From positions 1-7,064 of the forward strand of contig JAHLWE010000317.1 of the NCBI GenBank assembly GCA_019058135.1: 7,064 nucleotides of DNA, read 5' to 3'. This document shows, in pieces, positions 5,788 to 7,064 of the stretch. Position numbers and translations under genes: made by a program. Origin of the DNA: Promethearchaeota archaeon. Lineage in GTDB: Archaea > Asgardarchaeota > Lokiarchaeia > Sigyniarchaeales > SOKP01. The first letter of the stretch is position 1. Every line of letters starts with the position of its first letter. The notes beneath the pieces are model-generated. The model did no database searches, had not been told where the DNA came from, and was given only the letters and a program-made list of their open reading frames with translations.

Positions 5788-5943
5788 ATGAGTTATAAAG
5801 AATTAACTGATGAAGAAGTAGAAGAGGAATTAGAAAGAGCTTATAAACTAAAAGAAGTTCAAAAGAACCATTGCGGTACTGCCCTTCCATCTAGCAGAGA
5901 AACAGGACTTCAAAGAGATAAGGTTAAAATGAAAAAAAAATAA
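5788..5943 (+). CDS. Small protein of unknown function (51 residues)
   Basis: The protein begins MSYKELTDEEVEEELERAYK and continues LKEVQKNHCGTALPSSRETG before a Lys-rich end. I do not recognise a family. Residues about 5-26 are acidic and strongly helix-forming. A central segment with His28, Cys29 and Gly30 leads into a TALPSS turn, and the C-terminus is basic (RDKVKMKKK). There is a single cysteine and no membrane segment. The mix of codons and the balanced composition (Gly, Pro, His, Cys, Thr) are unlike random translation of this A/T-rich DNA, which supports a real gene. It has no SD; TATA-like sequence lies upstream, around 5738-5760. It sits between ferritin and Hsp20 on the ferritin strand, but after a probable terminator, so it is likely transcribed separately. 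A role in stress or iron metabolism would be a guess. Confidence 0.6.
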   Translation: MSYKELTDEEVEEELERAYKLKEVQKNHCGTALPSSRETGLQRDKVKMKKK

Positions 5944-6027
5944 CTTTATTTCTTTATAATTGTTAAAATGAAATGGTTAATTTCCTCGAATATGGAAAGA
6001 AAATGATTATTATTAAAAATCAAAATC

Positions 6028-6043
6028 AAAAAAAAAGAAAAAA
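6028..6043 (-). terminator. U-tract terminator of the small heat-shock gene
   Basis: On the minus strand this reads as T6, C, T9. It begins three bases after the frame-restored stop codon of the Hsp20 gene (6048-6046), which supports 6046 as the real end of that gene rather than the in-frame stop at 6080-6078. Confidence 0.5.
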
Positions 6044-6045
6044 TT

Positions 6046-6350
6046 TTATTCAATTTTTACTTCAATAGCATCTTCCATTAGATCCTTAAAAGGAACGCAA
6101 TTTTCAGTAATCCATTTTTGTATTTGGCTTTTGCTTTTGTGGCTTTTACAGGACAACATATTGCATAAGACCCTACATATACTAACTCTTCTGTTTCTCC
6201 TTTAATGAAGAAACTATCTCCATACATTTTTAAAAAGATTGAATCCTTTTCTACTCCAGGTAAGGTTATTTCGATATGATATTTATTATGTTTATCATCA
6301 GCCCATTCACATATGTTTGGTGAAACCATTCTTTTTTCTTTTTTAGACAT
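6046..6350 (-). pseudogene. Hsp20/alpha-crystallin small heat-shock protein with apparent 1-base frameshift near the 3' end
   Basis: Small heat-shock proteins hold unfolding proteins in the cytoplasm without ATP. The ATG at 6350 has an SD, AGGAGAT, 8 bases upstream. The frame encodes an alpha-crystallin domain almost from the start: ITLPGVEKDSIFLKM (28-42), FIKGE (48-52), and YKNGLLKI (77-84), which is the conserved GLLxI-type strand. After Ile84 the frame runs AFLLRI and stops at 6078. Shifting by one base at about 6096-6099 gives VPFKDLMEDAIEVKIE and a stop at 6046. VPFK directly after NGLLKI is the family pattern (KNGLLxIxVPF). One missing base there would restore a 101-residue protein. 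It may be a sequencing or assembly error, a true mutation, or recoding. If real, the product has 90 residues and loses the last strand. It converges with the small gene at 5788-5943 and diverges from rubrerythrin. Confidence 0.82.
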
Positions 6351-6453
6351 ATTTTTAAATCTCCTTTTTTATTTTTAATGAAATTTAGCTAAGATAAAAA
6401 GCAAATATGAGAATTTCAATTTAATTTTAATTAATTATTAAGCATTTAGATGG

Positions 6454-6469
6454 AGATATTCCTATATCT
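6454..6469. promoter_or_regulatory. Inverted repeat in the hsp20 / rubrerythrin spacer
   Basis: AGATAT and ATATCT arms (6454-6459, 6464-6469) flank TCCT. It lies in the 251-base divergent region and could serve either gene. It is short, so chance is possible. Confidence 0.25.
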
Positions 6470-6509
6470 TAAGTCAATATTTAATTTAATTTTTAAAATA
6501 TAATCTGCA

Positions 6510-6533
6510 GATATTTACATTAATGGAAATATC
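6510..6533. promoter_or_regulatory. 24-bp near-perfect dyad, candidate operator of rubrerythrin
   Basis: The arms GATATTT (6510-6516) and AAATATC (6527-6533) enclose an inner perfect palindrome CATTAATG (6518-6525). Eleven of the twelve base pairs match; only 6517/6526 fails. It lies about 30 bases upstream of the rubrerythrin TATA-like box, in the position of an operator or activator site. Which protein binds is unknown. The G/C-bearing centre makes it less likely to be an A/T accident than the other dyads. Confidence 0.5.
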
Positions 6534-6550
6534 ATTATTTAAAAATTAAA

Positions 6551-6574
6551 ATTTCTTAAGAAATATTTAAAAGC
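6551..6574 (+). promoter_or_regulatory. Rubrerythrin core promoter with 14-bp palindrome
   Basis: ATTTCTTAAGAAAT (6551-6564) is a perfect palindrome. It is directly followed by the TATA-like TATTTAAAAG (6564-6573), centred about 33 bases before the ATG at 6602. The palindrome covers the place of the BRE, so a bound protein would block or help TFB. The leader would be short and no clear SD is seen. Confidence 0.45.
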
Positions 6575-6601
6575 AAATTTAAAATTGATGTGTTAAAACT
6601 A

Positions 6602-7064
6602 ATGAAAAAAACAGTACAAAATTTAATGGCTGCCTTTATGGGTGAATCTCAAGCAAGAATGAGATATACTATGTTTTCTAAAATAGCAAAAAAAGAAGGA
6701 TATGTATTAATATCAAAAATTTTTATTGAAACCGCTGACCAAGAGAAAGAACACGCAACATGGAATTATAGAATGTTACAAGATCTAAAAAAAGAAGAAA
6801 GTTTTGATGATTTGGAAGTTCAAGCTGCAGGACCTACAACTTATGGAACGACCGAGGAAAACTTAAAATCTGCAATTGCTGGAGAAGATTATGAATGGCA
6901 GGAAATGTATCCAGGATTTGCAGATATTGCTGAAAAGGAAGGATATCCTGAAATTGCTACTCGATTGAGATCCATTGCTCGTGCTGAAAAACATCATTCA
7001 GAACGCTATGGTAAGCTTTTAAAACTAGTCGGTGATGATGCATTCTTCAAACGTGGGAAGAAGA
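6602..7064 (+). CDS. rbr: Rubrerythrin (3' end cut by window edge)
   Basis: Rubrerythrin is a diiron peroxidase of anaerobes that reduces hydrogen peroxide with electrons from rubredoxin or a similar carrier. The 154 visible codons cover the whole ferritin-like domain. Candidate diiron ligands are Glu15 (GESQARMRY), Glu48 and His51 (EKEH), Glu95 and Glu98 (AGEDYEWQ), and Glu129 with His131/His132 (RAEKHHSERY). The visible end, DDAFFKRGKK, corresponds to the linker that normally precedes the rubredoxin-like CxxCG domain, so that domain probably lies just beyond the window; this is inferred. The gene starts at ATG 6602, has its own TATA-like box with palindromic elements upstream, and diverges from the Hsp20 gene. 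It fits the ferritin and FTR genes nearby as oxygen-defence equipment. Confidence 0.95.
   Translation, partial: MKKTVQNLMAAFMGESQARMRYTMFSKIAKKEGYVLISKIFIETADQEKEHATWNYRMLQDLKKEESFDDLEVQAAGPTTYGTTEENLKSAIAGEDYEWQEMYPGFADIAEKEGYPEIATRLRSIARAEKHHSERYGKLLKLVGDDAFFKRGKK

Noticed and set aside
1..7064. tRNA, rRNA, CRISPR array, insertion sequence or prophage
   Set aside because: No cloverleaf or rRNA-like GC-rich segment, no regularly spaced repeats, no transposase, integrase or long terminal inverted repeats were seen on either strand.

Overview
The window is very AT-rich archaeal DNA. The archaeal assignment rests on an archaeal-type FtsZ, short archaeal Lrp/AsnC regulators, TATA-like boxes close to start codons, T-tract terminators, and a mix of starts with and without a Shine-Dalgarno (SD) sequence. 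Anaerobic life is suggested by rubrerythrin, ferritin, an iron-sulfur protein and a ferredoxin:thioredoxin-reductase-type enzyme. An Asgard (Promethearchaeota) or AT-rich euryarchaeal source would fit, but the sequence alone does not settle which.

Left part (1-2273): a nearly complete ftsZ runs leftwards off the edge (1-1146, minus). It is divergent from a ten-helix EamA/DMT-family transporter (1323-2273, plus). The 176 bases between them carry several short inverted repeats.

Middle part (2453-3875): two paralogous Lrp/AsnC regulators converge tail to tail with 11 bases between them (2453-2986 plus, 2998-3549 minus). Each carries an added C-terminal tail with a conserved C-G-x-x-C motif, and a shared Cys-Pro-Phe-Ile in the ligand domain. 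A 76-residue protein with two groups of four cysteines lies upstream of the second regulator on the same strand (3645-3875, minus). About 460 bases of almost pure A/T follow.

Right part (4335-7064): a glutaredoxin-like protein and an FTR catalytic subunit form a tight operon with a 1-base gap. Then come ferritin (TTG start), a 51-codon small gene of unknown function, a small heat-shock protein on the minus strand with an apparent one-base frameshift near its end, and a divergently transcribed rubrerythrin cut by the right edge. A near-perfect 24-bp dyad and a perfect 14-bp palindrome stand just upstream of the rubrerythrin TATA-like box.

Taken together, 3645-7064 reads as an iron, redox and oxygen-defence island. 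FTR probably passes ferredoxin electrons to the neighbouring glutaredoxin, ferritin stores iron, rubrerythrin removes peroxide, and Hsp20 holds damaged proteins. The two cysteine-tailed regulators are candidates for redox- or metal-sensing control of this set. That link is inference from position and cysteine content.
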